Under the pieces are notes generated by a model. That model saw only the letters and a program-made list of their open reading frames with translations, ran no database searches and was not told where the DNA came from. Source: Paragonimus westermani (taxonomy: Eukaryota > Platyhelminthes > Trematoda > Plagiorchiida > Troglotrematidae). From it: a stretch of 64,000 nucleotides of DNA. A program made the translations under genes and the position numbers. The DNA lies in assembly GCA_008508345.1 (NCBI GenBank), contig QNGE01000755.1, forward strand, positions 72,430 to 136,429, in the 5' to 3' direction. Positions 62,737 to 64,000 of the stretch are shown piece by piece; position 1 is the stretch's first letter; the number at the start of each line of letters is the position of its first letter.

Positions 62737-62771
62737 ATATTGGGCAATACAACGCTGACAACGATACATAA
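62737..62771 (+). pseudogene. Serine protease catalytic-Asp exon with early stop
   Basis: After a 120-base intron, acceptor GTAACGTTTCCAG leads into ATATTGGG. Completing the split codon gives K-DIGQYNADND, exactly where S1 proteases have 'LDNDIALIKL' with the catalytic Asp. The next codons are ACA and then TAA. Beyond the stop the same frame reads TKSVTLDHPI before another stop. Either the gene is broken here, the base calls are wrong, or this short exon is not used. The splice phase fits the preceding exon, which favours a real exon. Confidence 0.5.
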
Positions 62772-63361
62772 ACCAAATCTGTGACCCTAGATCACCCAAT
62801 ATAAAATGTCTACTGATAAAAGGCATAGGCAATTGGCATAAAAGAAACTATTCGGAAATTCTCTTCTATTTCCTTAACATTTTCTTTCAAAAACCCTGAA
62901 AGTAGTTACTGCAAATGACACGTCCCGGTACACAGTGTATTCATGCTATGCTTTCCTGGAATTACAGAGCAGCGTACCCAAACAAGAATCGCAAAGGCTT
63001 CATTGCCTTGCAATAACGGCTCCTTTCTGAGCTTGCGATTTGGCAGCTCCTGATGCAGACCAGCAGTGCAATCCACCGTCATCCCCTCATACTGGGCTAG
63101 CCGAGATTCACTGACGCTGTCTTATCAAACCGCTGTTACATTTGATCTAGACATTTCGGAAAAACGCCAACTCCAACGTGTATTTTGTTTCTGGCATGGC
63201 TGAATTTACCGACCTTAGTGCTCACATATTTTCATCCGTAATTATTAATTTTCCAGGAACCTAGTACTGGAGGTGATTTACTCGGGTTAGTTGATGCTAT
63301 ATGCTTCAAATCGTCAAAGTCATGTACCCAAAAGTATAATTATATCTAGCGTCTGTTCTAG
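62772..63361. other. No further protease exon recognised
   Basis: An acceptor-like AATTTTCCAG at about 63256 precedes EPSTGGDLLGLVDAIC, which does not match the family. The catalytic Ser motif GDSGGP is not found here. Confidence 0.35.
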
Positions 63362-63468
63362 GATGTAGTTCCAGCGTTTGTACTGCCTTGTTTTCATCTG
63401 GCCACGCAACTCCGCTCCGCTTATATTGTACAGAGGAAAAGCCCAGTCGTGACTAAACCAGGAGAGAG
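63362..63468 (+). CDS. Candidate exon downstream of the protease
   Basis: Acceptor GCGTCTGTTCTAG is followed by an open frame reading DVVPAFVLPCFHLATQLRSA and continuing for more than 50 codons. A weak donor GAGAG/GTTTCT could end it at 63468. The 'V.PAFVLPC' start might correspond to the 'V.PVCLP' strand of S1 proteases, but the rest does not match. It could equally be chance or another gene. Confidence 0.2.
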
Positions 63469-64000
63469 GTTTCTTCTCCTGATTGATTTTCCTCGTTACT
63501 ATGCTCCTCCAGTGAATTGAAAATGAACGACATGATTCCTATTTTTGGGGAAGTTGACACTATTTCCTTCACGAATTCTGAGTGCCAAATTACTTCCTAC
63601 ACATGCTAAAATTACAACCTAGTTTACACCTCTGCACCGAGTAATACACGTTTGTTTTCATCAGCGCAGAAAGAAGACATATGTTGCGATATGTTAACAT
63701 TTCGTTTACTCTCATCAGTCGCAAACGTAAAACATGCAAGATATATAAGACAGACAATTAGAGATAGACAGGGTAGGGACACGCATACAACCACACCACG
63801 TATTGTCATCACCACCACGGCAACCCTATAGGTTGCTTCACCCACTTTTGTGCACACAGCGCCGGCTGGTGAGCTCTAATCAGCATGGCTTCGCTAAAGG
63901 CCAGTAGCTTCGGGTTCTGCTGACGTAACAATATTTTGAAAGAGTTAAGTGGGACCACCTGGTGACCTGTTATCATGATGTGTCTGGCAATCGATGACGC
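63469..64000. other. No gene recognised
   Basis: A 77-codon minus frame (63624-63857) has hydrophobic and cysteine content but no motif. Nothing else is visible to the window end. Confidence 0.4.

Noticed and set aside
1..64000. CRISPR arrays, bacterial operons or prophage
   Set aside because: No regularly spaced repeats and no prokaryotic-style gene organisation; the window is eukaryotic.

Overview
This window is eukaryotic. Coding sequence comes in short exons with canonical AG/GT splice edges, there are no bacterial-type gene arrays, long stretches carry nothing recognisable, and most recognisable protein homology is decayed retrotransposon. A 306-base run of N marks a draft assembly. The retroelement mix (a Ty3/gypsy pol resembling the CsRn1 type of liver flukes, Penelope-like elements, a CR1-type LINE tail), moderately AT-rich DNA and very short introns fit a digenean flatworm (fluke). 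That assignment is inference; no marker gene here proves it.

Layout. 1-23 kb: almost empty, with an assembly gap at 3488-3793, a dispersed repeat next to it (further copies near 12.1 and 29.1 kb) and a hammerhead-ribozyme-like core in the first copy. 23.5-26.2 kb, minus strand: a 5'-truncated, frameshifted Ty3/gypsy pol (RT, RNase H, integrase, pol tail), then a polypurine tract and LTR-like DNA. 26-37 kb: no recognised gene, but two strong inverted repeats at 32.2 and 35.3 kb. 37.4-56.7 kb: the most unusual part. A 4,748-bp block (37857-42604) recurs at 51907-56654 with no difference I can see. Its first 426 bp are tandemly doubled in the left copy and encode a 126-codon ORF. A diverged partial copy of that ORF lies about 0.5 kb further on in each block, and a 140-bp internal piece is echoed exactly where the left block ends. 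Each block contains a CR1-like LINE 3' end. Between the blocks are Penelope-like RT and GIY-YIG endonuclease fragments. 57.0-57.8 kb, minus strand: a second, different Ty3/gypsy integrase relic.

61.2-62.8 kb, plus strand: the one confident host gene, a chymotrypsin-fold serine protease. Two exons are clear and phase-compatible. They hold a pro-region cysteine, the activation site KR/IVGG, the catalytic His motif TAAHC and a roughly 40-residue acidic insertion before the CGG motif. A third short exon reaches the catalytic Asp (DND) but hits an in-frame TAA two codons later. The catalytic Ser exon was not found in the window.

Candidates for something new are the duplicated block with its repeated, apparently coding 426-bp module, the two near-perfect hairpins, the hammerhead-like core, and the protease with its long loop and interrupted Asp exon. 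An assembly artefact must be excluded first for the duplication. No working multi-gene system is evident.
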